8,888 nucleotides of DNA from Verrucomicrobiia bacterium (GTDB lineage Bacteria; Verrucomicrobiota; Verrucomicrobiia; Limisphaerales; UBA1319). The stretch is from assembly GCA_017880715.1 (NCBI GenBank), contig JADGRT010000089.1:1-8888 (forward strand). The letters are read 5' to 3'. Position numbers and translations under genes: made by a program. This document shows positions 1-6,152 of this stretch, in pieces; positions within the stretch are counted from its first letter, which is position 1, and the number at the start of each line of letters is the position of its first letter. Under the pieces are notes generated by a model. The model made no database searches and was not told the DNA's origin. It saw nothing but the letters and a program-made list of their open reading frames with translations.

Positions 1-165
1 CCACATCACTGCTGCCATCAACACGAGAGCAAATGCAAAACCGCCTCGCGCCATTCGCCAGCGCCGACGATGACGGAGTATCCGCGCGCCGGCCAGCAAG
101 GTGCTTTCGCGTCGCCTCTCGTCGTCGAGCAGAACGTGAATCAGTCGTTGTTTCTCAGGTTTCAT
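1..165 (-). CDS. Partial membrane protein, candidate anti-sigma factor (N-terminal 55 residues)
   Basis: An ATG at 165 opens a frame that stays open to the window edge. It begins MKPEKQRLIHVLLDDERRR. Residues 1-40 are charged, with an arginine-rich stretch (RHRRRWR, about 31-37), followed by a hydrophobic segment (GGFAFALVLMAAVMW, about 41-55) that looks like a membrane helix with a positive-inside N-terminus. The ATG lies inside the last codons of the sigma factor gene, so the two overlap by 11 bp (155-165), which suggests translational coupling. A short cytoplasmic region followed by one membrane helix, directly after an ECF sigma gene, is the usual arrangement of a membrane anti-sigma factor. 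No zinc-binding HxxxCxxC motif is visible in the part present, so the anti-sigma role comes from context alone. The rest of the gene is outside the window. Confidence 0.6.
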   Translation of the reverse strand, partial: MKPEKQRLIHVLLDDERRRESTLLAGARILRHRRRWRMARGGFAFALVLMAAVMW

Positions 166-793
166 GGGAGAGTTTGCGCGCGATCATCGATCGCAGTCTG
201 GTCCGCGCACGTTCCAAACGGCTCGACACGGCCTTGGGCGTGGACGAAAGCTGGTCGGCGATTTCCCTGTGACTCAGGCCGTCGAAATAGAACCACTCGA
301 TGATTCGGCGATCCTCATCGTCCATGGCCTGCAGGGCCACATCCAGGTGTTCTTCCAGCACGGCATCGGATTGATCCGCATCCGCGACATCCGGCGGGTC
401 CGCCATGGCAATGACGGCTGAATCCCGCTGCTGTTGCCGCCAGGCTTTGGCCAGGTGCTGCCGGGCGACACGCGCCAGCCAATTCCACAAATGGCCTTCA
501 CTCTCGATGCGGCGGAGTTTTGCGGCTGCCGTCACGAACACCGCTTGCACCGTATCATGTGCGAGCAGCTCGTCGCCGCGGCCCAGTACCAGTGCGAGCC
601 GGAACAACCGCGGGCGATAACGGTCGTACAACTGCCGGAAGGCCGCCTCATTTCCACGCGCCACGGCGGCCACCAATCGGCGCGCATCGGCATCGGCACC
701 GGCCGAAGTTTCCTGCTGGCTGGTTGACTCCACAGTTGGGTGGGGCAATGGCTCCCGAACCAGGAATGACATGGAATTGGTGACCGAGGTCAT
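155..793 (-). CDS. ECF-type sigma-70 family RNA polymerase sigma factor
   Basis: A 212-residue protein with the two-domain ECF layout. Region 2 covers about residues 40-115 (RLVAAVARGNEAAFRQLYDRY, then the HDTVQAVFVTAA and HLWNWLARVARQHLAKAWR segments that correspond to core binding and -10 recognition). A linker follows at about 116-148. Region 4 covers about 149-206, with a helix-turn-helix in LSHREIADQLSSTPKAVSSR (173-192) for -35 recognition. The acidic DQAE-type motif of region 2 is degenerate here (HDTVQAVF). The roughly 35-residue N-terminal extension is low complexity, and a start at Met8 is also possible. The gene begins 17 bp after the stop of the STN-like gene and overlaps the next gene by 11 bp, so all three are probably one transcript. 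ECF factors redirect RNA polymerase to a small regulon in response to an envelope or other signal; the signal here is unknown. Confidence 0.93.
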   Translation of the reverse strand: MTSVTNSMSFLVREPLPHPTVESTSQQETSAGADADARRLVAAVARGNEAAFRQLYDRYRPRLFRLALVLGRGDELLAHDTVQAVFVTAAAKLRRIESEGHLWNWLARVARQHLAKAWRQQQRDSAVIAMADPPDVADADQSDAVLEEHLDVALQAMDDEDRRIIEWFYFDGLSHREIADQLSSTPKAVSSRLERARTRLRSMIARKLSHET

Positions 794-810
794 TCGTTCA
801 TGGCGCAGTT

Positions 811-1722
811 TTACTTTGAGCCAGCGGGACTGCCGGGCATTGGCTCGGTCATCGGTTTGGCCTCGGTGGACTTGGATGCTAATTTGCGCTCAAGTTCCAC
901 CTTTGATCGCAGTTCCCGGACCGTCTGCTGAATGAAATCAATTTGGTCAGGCGTGCCGGAAAGCACGAGCAACTGCGCCTCTTTGTGGAATTGAACCACT
1001 CCCGTGTGGCCGTAAGTCATCTGCCAAACTTCAGAAATGGTTTTGACGATTTGTTCCATGGTCATGCCACCGGATTTTCCATCGCCGATCAGATCGCCCA
1101 CGAATTGGATCGTTCGCTTGGTTTCGGGCGTTCGTATGGGCAGGCCAGTCGCCGGGTCAATCTGGGAAGGCGCGATTCGGGGCAGAAGTTCCGGCATCAC
1201 CCGAAGCAAGGCGGCAGGCCGCTTGCCGTTCATCCTCAGTTCCCAGCGAAAGGGTGTATTTTCGGTCTCAAAAAGCAGATTCATGGCATTGAACACTTCG
1301 CTCGCAGCAACGTTCCTTAACTGCATTCTGACCGACTGAGCGCGCAGGTCGAGTGGCTCGCGCGGCTCGACCGACCGACTCGGGTTTGGGTCCAGCCAGC
1401 CGTTCGGGATCAGCACGTCAAAAGCATCGTTGAACTGCTTGCGCAAATCACGCGCCACCTCCTCGAGCGGCAAACCGTCGTAGAACACGTTCGTCAACGT
1501 GATGTTGGGATCTTTCCAGTCCGCGTCCTTCCAAGGCCTGGGCGGTGGCGAAGGCAAACCAGTGTTCGGGTCGGCCCCAAGAGCAGCCAACGGCACGGAA
1601 TAGCCGGCGGATGGACTGGGTGCGCTCGGGGCGCCGGGACCTCCCTGGGCAAAGGCCGCACCAAGGGAAACAATGAGAAGGCAGAGGATGGCAGGGATTC
1701 GCAATTGCAGTTTGGCTTTCAT
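811..1722 (-). CDS. Exported secretin/STN-domain-like protein
   Basis: A start at 1722 gives 303 residues that open with a signal peptide: MKAKLQLRIP, a hydrophobic core ILCLLIVSLGAAF, and a likely cleavage after AFA or AQ near residue 25. An upstream in-frame ATG at 1752 would add ten polar residues before the signal peptide and is less likely. After a Pro/Ser/Ala-rich linker (27-65) there are two alpha/beta modules. The first (about 74-175: ITLTNVFYDGLPLEEVARDLRKQF, then LDLRAQSVRMQLRNVAASEVFNAMNLLF) resembles the short STN domain found at the N-terminus of secretins and TonB-dependent receptors. The second (about 203-272) contains VVQFHKEAQLLVLSGTPDQI, the pattern of secretin N-domains. 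The C-terminal tail is charged, then Pro/Ser-rich. No secretin pore domain follows, so this is a free periplasmic N-domain protein. Its place just upstream of the sigma gene suggests envelope sensing or an envelope complex, but the function is not known. Confidence 0.72.
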   Translation of the reverse strand: MKAKLQLRIPAILCLLIVSLGAAFAQGGPGAPSAPSPSAGYSVPLAALGADPNTGLPSPPPRPWKDADWKDPNITLTNVFYDGLPLEEVARDLRKQFNDAFDVLIPNGWLDPNPSRSVEPREPLDLRAQSVRMQLRNVAASEVFNAMNLLFETENTPFRWELRMNGKRPAALLRVMPELLPRIAPSQIDPATGLPIRTPETKRTIQFVGDLIGDGKSGGMTMEQIVKTISEVWQMTYGHTGVVQFHKEAQLLVLSGTPDQIDFIQQTVRELRSKVELERKLASKSTEAKPMTEPMPGSPAGSK

Positions 1723-1850
1723 AATCACATCAATTTCATTTAATCTATCCACTCTGCATTAGCCGCATCCGGCGGAAATGCCTCGAACTATTTTATGTCA
1801 GCGACAATCTGCCCTCCTGGATTCCTGGCTTCCTTATAAAATCCATCCCC

Positions 1851-4307
1851 TCACGGCTCCCGACGCGTGATTCCCATGCCGCACCACGGCAAGACTTCCC
1901 TGGCTTCCAGCGCCCGATAATCGAACACCGTGAATCCACGCGTCCCCAGATTGCGACAAACCAGGATTTGCTCAATGAGCCTGGGGACATCGGCGGGTGT
2001 CGGCCAAACGCTCAACCCGATTCCCGGATAACAGGCTACCCGCCCGGCCCATCGCTGTTGTTGCGCCACTGAATTGCCGAATTCGAGCGCACTGGCGGTG
2101 TAATCCATCGGACAGACAAAATCCAAATAACCGCGATCACACCACAGTTTCCAGTCCTGGCCCACGGAATCGCGATCGGCCGGCCAGTTACGAAATACCG
2201 CCGCGGACACCTTGACCTGCGGTTTCTTCGTCCGAATCGCCTCGCTTACACCGGCCACCACGCGGGTGATGTTGTCACGCCGGAAATCCAGCCATTGAGT
2301 GGCCAGGGTTTTCTCGTTTCGTACATCCGCCGGCCAATGCCCCACGCGAGTGCCGGCCACTTTCTCGAATCGCTCCCGGCATCCGGCGCAAAAACAGCCG
2401 TCGCGATCCGGGTACCGGATATAATCGAAATGCACTCCGTCCACATCGTATTGCGTCGCCACCTCGATCATGGCATCGATTTCCAGTTGCTGATTCAACG
2501 GATGCGAGGGGCACAGCCACGAGTCGTTAGCCGTCCCGTCGTATTTGACCTGCATTCGCCCTTCCTGTTTCATACGTTCCGCGAACGACCGCGGCGTGGC
2601 GCTGCCCAGATTCCAGCAGACCTTCCACACGTGACATTGCAGGCCGTACTTGCGGCAGGCTGCCAGGCATTGGACCAGTTGATCGCCGCGGGTTTTGACT
2701 TCCGGAGCCATCGGCAAAACATGGCTTTCATAAAACGCCACCCCGCCCCACAGCAGGTTCGGCAGCACCGCCGTGAAACCGTTCTCCGCCAATAAGCGAG
2801 CCGACTCGTCCCAGCCCAGTCCCGACGGCCCAAAAGCGCTATGGCACCAAAAAGCCCGCTGTTCCTTGGCTTCACTGGTTTGCACCCGCGCCCAGGCCTC
2901 GATCAAAAAATGCCGTGCATCGCGGGCGGCCGCCGCAGCCTCCATCCAATGGCGCTGTGACTGTTTCTTTATCGCCAACTCGCGCATGGCTCGGGCCTGT
3001 TTTAAAGCCGCAACCGGTTCCGCCCGCTGATCCGCCAACCGGACGATTTCCTCGCTCGCGGTCTCGAAACTTCTAAAGGATCCAAATTGCCCCATCTGTT
3101 GAATCATCGCCTTCGTTGTTTGCGGCCAGAATGCAGGCACCAGACGCGCGGCCAGGGACAGCAACATCGTCCGTTTGCGCGCCAAATCCTCCGGCAACAG
3201 GATATGGGTCATGAAGACGCAGTTCGTCGAGGCAAGCACGGCCGGGTATTGGGTGTTTTGGCCATCCTGCGAGTACCAATACGCCAGCGTCTTACTACGT
3301 CCCTTGACCGGCCGGGCTTCGACGATGTTCCAGGAGTGCTGGGTGATTTCTTGCGGTATGGCGGCCGGACCGCGGGTGGCAAAACGAATGGTGGCAAACT
3401 GATCGGGCTGATTTGGGCGGATGTGTCCGCGAATTTCAATGCCGGTGTTCGCCGCTAGCTTCACCGGCAGAGTGTAAAAGGCCAGCAGTTTTCCGCCTTG
3501 CTTCAGGTACGCCACAAGCGCGTCGATGGCGGGCTCCGATAAAACCGGATTATTGGGCAAAACCACCAGGCGTTTGCCTTTTAGCCGCGGCGCCGACAAG
3601 TCAAGATCGCTTGCCTCGACGGCCTTCAAGCCCAAGGCCTTGAAATGTTCCACCATCGCCTGACTTTGTTGGTTCATCGCGCGAATCTCGGCGGGTGGGA
3701 GTTTCACTGCCGAATCGCTGCGCACCACCACGATTTCGCTCCGGTCGGGAATCGCCACCCAATCGGCTAAAACGAACTCGGTGTCTCGATCCAGCGCCCG
3801 CCAGGCTGAAACACGCACCGCGCGAATTTTTCCCCAGCCAGCGGGACGGCCTTCGGTCCGCGCCTCATCTTTGCGGATCGTGATGGTTTCCCAGCGTTGG
3901 GTGGTGGAGGGTGAAAAGGTGGCGGCATACCAACCCTGGCCACTCTGAAAATAGATGCTGAAATAATCCACCGGCGCGGGATCCGCACAGAAGAACTTGA
4001 ATTGGATTTCCTGACTGTCCCGCAAATCAAGCGACAGCGTGCGGTCCCAAGATGCCCGTTCGTTGGTGGCCCCACGAAAAGCGCAAGGCATTCGCAAGGC
4101 GGGCAAGCCCGCCAGGTTTGTCAAGGTCACTTCCGCCGAACCGCTCATGGGTTGCCAGGCCGCCTGAGCGGCACGGGAGGTTGGGTACTTGAAAGTATCG
4201 ATCGAAACCAGGCCGTTCTTGGCGCTGGCAGCTTGCGTGGTGGCCACCACCGCCCAAGCAGTCCATGCCCAACCTAAGAGTTTCAATGTCAGTTTACGGA
4301 AACGCAT
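1851..4307 (-). CDS. Exported GHL10-type (family 10-like) glycoside hydrolase protein
   Basis: An 818-residue protein with a signal peptide (MRFRKLTLKLLGWAWTAW and on to ATTQAASA, cleaved near residue 29). Residues about 31-186 are beta-rich and read like a carbohydrate-binding jelly-roll (SIDTFKYPTSRAAQAAW, WYAATFSPSTTQRWETITI, VLADWVAI). Residues about 190-295 look like a Rossmann-type, class I amidotransferase-like fold (RLVVLPNNPVLSEPAIDALV, QGGKLLAFYTLP). A helical linker follows (about 400-480). The C-terminal region (about 484-805) is the GHL10/DUF187 TIM-barrel type: AFWCHSAFGPSGLGWDESAR, ENGFTAVLPNLLW, GLQCHVWKVCWN, VDGVHFDYIRYPDRDGCFC (622-640) with the Cys cluster common in these proteins, and the late strand DFVCPMDYTA. 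Acidic residues in HFDYIRYPD and CPMDY are plausible active-site residues. The likely role is polysaccharide processing outside the cytoplasm; the substrate cannot be read. The gap to the next gene downstream is 128 bp, so it may be transcribed separately. No clear Shine-Dalgarno sequence precedes the ATG. Confidence 0.85.
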   Translation of the reverse strand: MRFRKLTLKLLGWAWTAWAVVATTQAASAKNGLVSIDTFKYPTSRAAQAAWQPMSGSAEVTLTNLAGLPALRMPCAFRGATNERASWDRTLSLDLRDSQEIQFKFFCADPAPVDYFSIYFQSGQGWYAATFSPSTTQRWETITIRKDEARTEGRPAGWGKIRAVRVSAWRALDRDTEFVLADWVAIPDRSEIVVVRSDSAVKLPPAEIRAMNQQSQAMVEHFKALGLKAVEASDLDLSAPRLKGKRLVVLPNNPVLSEPAIDALVAYLKQGGKLLAFYTLPVKLAANTGIEIRGHIRPNQPDQFATIRFATRGPAAIPQEITQHSWNIVEARPVKGRSKTLAYWYSQDGQNTQYPAVLASTNCVFMTHILLPEDLARKRTMLLSLAARLVPAFWPQTTKAMIQQMGQFGSFRSFETASEEIVRLADQRAEPVAALKQARAMRELAIKKQSQRHWMEAAAAARDARHFLIEAWARVQTSEAKEQRAFWCHSAFGPSGLGWDESARLLAENGFTAVLPNLLWGGVAFYESHVLPMAPEVKTRGDQLVQCLAACRKYGLQCHVWKVCWNLGSATPRSFAERMKQEGRMQVKYDGTANDSWLCPSHPLNQQLEIDAMIEVATQYDVDGVHFDYIRYPDRDGCFCAGCRERFEKVAGTRVGHWPADVRNEKTLATQWLDFRRDNITRVVAGVSEAIRTKKPQVKVSAAVFRNWPADRDSVGQDWKLWCDRGYLDFVCPMDYTASALEFGNSVAQQQRWAGRVACYPGIGLSVWPTPADVPRLIEQILVCRNLGTRGFTVFDYRALEAREVLPWCGMGITRREP

Positions 4308-4406
4308 AAAATTAATCAGCGGTTTTTACCATATGGGTGCGAAATAGGAAAGCAAAGCATGAGGAGATGAAAAGAATAAACCTAGCCAAAGATATTTGAA
4401 ATATAG

Positions 4407-4510
4407 ACCACGGATTACACGGATTGACACGGATAAAAATGGGCTTGGAACTTCAGATCCCATGAAAAATGAGGAAGCCGCCCGGTGGGGGCACCGGGCC
4501 TACAAAAACC
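4407..4510 (+). repeat. Dispersed-type palindromic intergenic repeat, intact copy
   Basis: Reading rightward there are three CACGGAT units (4409-4415, 4418-4424, 4428-4434), then ATGAGG near 4469, then a perfect 7-bp hairpin CCCGGTG / CACCGGG (4481-4487 and 4492-4498, loop GGGG), then GGCCTACAAAAACC (4497-4510). The same elements occur in the same order on the opposite strand in the second copy, which the IS110 insertion splits (4513-4523 and 6145-6216). The layout is REP/MITE-like. The leading stretch 4308-4406 between the GHL10 gene start and this repeat is AT-rich and shows no gene or strong promoter. Confidence 0.7.
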
Positions 4511-4512
4511 GG

Positions 4513-4523
4513 GGTTCTTGTAG
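4513..4523 (-). repeat. Split end of the second palindromic repeat copy (IS right-target side)
   Basis: GGTTCTTGTAG here joins GCC at 6145-6147 once the insertion sequence is removed. The result, GGTTCTTGTAGGCC, is the reverse complement of GGCCTACAAAAACC (4497-4510) at 13 of 14 positions. This fragment therefore belongs to the second repeat arm and contains the right half of the IS110 target site. Positions 4522-4523 are the core dinucleotide (CT on the minus strand). Confidence 0.72.
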
Positions 4524-4532
4524 TTATTCTCT
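4516..4532 (-). other. IS110 right junction: right donor end, CT core, right target half
   Basis: On the minus strand the junction reads AGAGAATAA (element right end, 4532-4524), CT core (4523-4522), ACAAGA (genomic flank, 4521-4516). AGAGAATAA equals the left donor guide of the bridge RNA (5907-5899). CTACAAGA pairs with the right target guide TCCTGTAG (5953-5946) at seven of eight positions, with one C/A mismatch. Confidence 0.8.
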
Positions 4533-4570
4533 GGTTTGCAAAATGGTTTTTCATAAAAGTTATTCACCGA

Positions 4571-5827
4571 TCAGGCGGCGGTTGGTTTATCCATCAGTTT
4601 AAGAATCCAGGAGCCGTGTTTTTGCTGATTGCGCGCATGGAGTTCCGCATCGTAAGGTGTTTTAGTTTCAATCATTCGGAAAACAATTTTTAGCAGTCGC
4701 TGTCCCAAACAGCGCAGGGCGCAAGCATGACTCATCCCAGCCTTGCGCTTGTTTTGATAGTAAACACCCCCCCAAGCACTCGCATGACGAAAACAATCCG
4801 CCCATAAGTGCATGGTATGGCGCAGGAATGTATCGCAAGCCCTGCGGATCCGGACTTTGGATATTTGGCCCGATTCAAAACTGATGGGCGCTGTGCCAGC
4901 AAAAGCCTGCAGCACCCCGGCTTCGTTGCCATAGCGATTGGGATCGGTTCCGATGGCAGCCAGCAAGCGAGGAGCTAGCATTTTTTTGGCGCCGGGCAAT
5001 GACCCGAACATCTCGTGGCCAGGATGGCTTTCAAAGAGGGTTTCGATTTGCCGGCGGTATTCGTCGAGTTGCTGCTGCAAGGTTCGCAGGAGTTTGCATA
5101 GACTCAAGGCCATCTGGCTTTTGGCTTTGATCGCCGCAGGCGATCCCTGGAATTGATCGGCGCGCGCAAATATCTCCAGCCGGTTGGCGGCGGTGTCCGG
5201 GCGCCAAAGCTTATGGGTGTGCAGAAACTTTTCCCACCGGCGCTTGCCGGCTTTGACCAGGACTTCCGAGGTGGGAAACTCGATGATGAAATCCCAGGTC
5301 GAGGGCATGGTCCAGTCGTTAAATCCTTCCAGGGCAGCGGGATAATACTCCACCAGGGCTTGCTGGAGCTGATTGACCAACTGGGTGCGGTTTTCGATCA
5401 GCGTGATTTCATCCCGGCACAACAAACGCAACTGAACCGTCAGTTCATCCGATGGCTGGAGACCTTTCCAGTTGGAGCCATCCATGCGCAAACCCTCGGC
5501 CAGGCTCCAGGCATCGAAGAAATCGGTCTTGGTTCCGCTGGGAACTTTACGCTTGCGATAGCTCTCAGCGGCCACCGGATTGATCGGATAGACGAGGTAG
5601 TTGCGTTGCAGCAGTTGAGCCACCACAATGCCTTGATTGGTTTCAAGGGTGACCGCCAAATTGGCAAACGCACTCGTCTTTTCCGAGAACGTTTTCCAGC
5701 CTTTCAAGTTGTGCGAAAATTCAAACTCAGAAACGATTTTCCCGGTTTGGTCCACGATCACCACGGCGTGATGATCCCGGGCCCAATCCAAGCCTGCGTA
5801 GTGTGTGATTTCATTCCACGGTTTCAT
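4571..5827 (-). CDS. IS110-family RNA-guided transposase (recombinase)
   Basis: The 418-residue protein starts at the ATG at 5827, preceded by AGAAAGG seven bases upstream, one of the few good ribosome binding sites in the window. The frame is open back to 6115, but that extension reads through the bridge RNA region and has no family similarity. The N-terminal DEDD RuvC-like domain (PF01548 type) shows D14 in YAGLDWARD, E62 in VTLETNQG, and D102/D105 in TKTDFFDAW. This spacing is nearly that described for IS621 (D11, E60, D102, D105). A helical, coiled-coil-like region follows (about 235-268). The C-terminal Transposase_20 domain (PF02371 type, about 273-370) contains GSLPGAKKMLAPRLLAAIG and FAGTAPISFESGQ, whose serine (S319, or S316) is the probable nucleophile. 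The family cuts and joins DNA at a dinucleotide core, guided by a bridge RNA from the same element. No frameshift or stop interrupts it. Confidence 0.95.
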   Translation of the reverse strand: MKPWNEITHYAGLDWARDHHAVVIVDQTGKIVSEFEFSHNLKGWKTFSEKTSAFANLAVTLETNQGIVVAQLLQRNYLVYPINPVAAESYRKRKVPSGTKTDFFDAWSLAEGLRMDGSNWKGLQPSDELTVQLRLLCRDEITLIENRTQLVNQLQQALVEYYPAALEGFNDWTMPSTWDFIIEFPTSEVLVKAGKRRWEKFLHTHKLWRPDTAANRLEIFARADQFQGSPAAIKAKSQMALSLCKLLRTLQQQLDEYRRQIETLFESHPGHEMFGSLPGAKKMLAPRLLAAIGTDPNRYGNEAGVLQAFAGTAPISFESGQISKVRIRRACDTFLRHTMHLWADCFRHASAWGGVYYQNKRKAGMSHACALRCLGQRLLKIVFRMIETKTPYDAELHARNQQKHGSWILKLMDKPTAA

Positions 5828-5850
5828 ATTTATGCCTTTCTTTTTTGGCA

Positions 5851-6007
5851 TCGTAGCGCTGTCATGAGTCAACCTGATACAAGGAGCCTCGCGGGCTTTT
5901 ATTCTCTCAGACTTTGAGACAGGCGCCGCTGGATGGTCCGGTAAACTACAGGAGTCCTTCGCAAGGCGTGGCCGGGTTGACCGTGATCCATCCAGGGCGA
6001 TGCCGCC
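5851..6007 (-). ncRNA. IS110 bridge RNA
   Basis: Transcription from the promoter at 6014-6042 should start near 6007. The RNA then shows, in order: (1) a 5' hairpin GGCG / CGCC with loop GCAT (6007-5996); (2) a module closed by a perfect 8-bp stem CTGGATGG / CCATCCAG (5995-5988 with 5936-5929), with apical hairpin CCTTGCGAAGG (5966-5956); (3) a module closed by GCGCCTGTC / GACAGCGC (5926-5918 with 5863-5856, one bulged C), with apical hairpin AGCC / GGCT (5897-5885). The internal loop of module 2 holds AACCCGGCC (5978-5970) and TCCTGTAG (5953-5946), matching the left and right genomic flanks. The loop of module 3 holds AGAGAATAA (5907-5899) and GTATCAG (5880-5874), matching the element's right and left ends. 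This is the target-binding loop / donor-binding loop order described for IS621. The 3' end is approximate; the transcript may run up to the transposase start. Confidence 0.85.
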
Positions 6008-6013
6008 AAGGTT

Positions 6014-6042
6014 ATTATACCCCGGCGACAAATCTTTTTCAA
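6014..6042 (-). promoter_or_regulatory. Sigma70-type promoter for bridge RNA and transposase
   Basis: On the minus strand, TTGAAA (6042-6037) is followed by a 17-bp spacer and TATAAT (6019-6014). The -10 box is perfect and the -35 box matches the consensus at five of six positions. A start about seven bases downstream falls on the first G of the GGCG 5' hairpin of the bridge RNA. It is the strongest promoter seen in the window. It lies wholly inside the left end, so it does not require a circular junction to be assembled. Confidence 0.82.
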
Positions 6043-6063
6043 TTTTCGAATTTTTCACGGCGG

Positions 6064-6131
6064 CACAGTTATTCACCGTTGTCTGCGGGGAGCTTTTCAG
6101 GGCTCTCCTCGCCAACGGATGAGTAACTGTG
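6064..6131. repeat. 68-bp imperfect palindrome in the IS110 left end
   Basis: CACAGTTATTCACCGTTG (6064-6081) is the inverted counterpart of 6113-6131, whose reverse complement begins CACAGTTACTCATCCG. There is one mismatch and one 1-base insertion over about 18 bp. The arms continue inward with a weaker pairing (GCGGGGAGC against GCTCTCCTCGC). The palindrome sits between the left terminus and the bridge RNA promoter. Its core AGTTATTCACCG recurs exactly at 4558-4569, next to the transposase stop, so it may be a recombinase-binding or regulatory site. It is not followed by a T-run on either strand, so it is not a simple terminator. Confidence 0.6.
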
Positions 6132-6137
6132 GAAACC

Positions 6138-6152
6138 GTATCAGGCCGGGTT
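6138..6152 (-). other. IS110 left junction: left target half, CT core, left donor end
   Basis: On the minus strand the junction reads AACCCGGC (genomic flank, 6152-6145), CT core (6144-6143), GATAC (start of the element, 6142-6138). AACCCGGC plus the core C is identical to the left target guide in the bridge RNA (5978-5970). CTGATAC is the exact complement of the right donor guide GTATCAG (5880-5874). Together with the right junction this fixes both ends of the element. Confidence 0.82.

Larger units (their letters stand above)
4522..6144 (-). mobile_element. IS110-family insertion sequence (IS110 group, long left end with bridge RNA)
   Basis: The element is transcribed leftward. It contains one transposase gene, a long non-coding left end (5828-6142, 315 nt) and a short right end (4524-4570, 47 nt), the layout of the IS110 group (the IS1111 group has its RNA at the other end). 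Core dinucleotides CT (minus strand) flank it at 4522-4523 and 6143-6144; there are no terminal inverted repeats, as expected for the family. The boundaries were set by matching the guide segments of the bridge RNA: the right-end terminus AGAGAATAA (minus strand, 4532-4524) is identical to a segment of the second RNA loop (5907-5899), and the left-end start CTGATAC (6144-6138) is complementary to the RNA at 5880-5874. Removing 4524-6144 restores an interrupted inverted repeat. The transposase is intact, so the element may be active. Confidence 0.88.

Noticed and set aside
4308..4406. A promoter for the GHL10 gene (minus-strand TTGCTT, 16 bp, TATGGT).
   Set aside because: Both boxes match the consensus too poorly in an AT-rich stretch to be called.
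4407..4434. A CRISPR array from the CACGGAT triplets.
   Set aside because: Units are 7 bp at a 9-10 bp period with no spacers, and no cas genes are present.
5153..5917. A 254-codon open frame on the plus strand opposite the transposase.
   Set aside because: It is antisense to a clearly conserved transposase and shows no recognisable domain; long antisense frames are common in GC-rich genes.
4558..6078. The exact 12-bp direct repeat AGTTATTCACCG (4558-4569 and 6067-6078) as the ends or target duplication of the IS.
   Set aside because: The bridge RNA guide matches and the restored inverted repeat place the ends at 4522-4523 and 6143-6144, so this repeat is internal to the element.
6070..6078. 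TTATTCACC as a DnaA box or replication origin signal.
   Set aside because: Its last base differs from the consensus, there is no cluster of boxes, and the site lies inside an insertion sequence.
5828..6115. N-terminal extension of the transposase reading frame up to 6115.
   Set aside because: It runs through the promoter and bridge RNA, has no family similarity, and a good ribosome binding site precedes the ATG at 5827.
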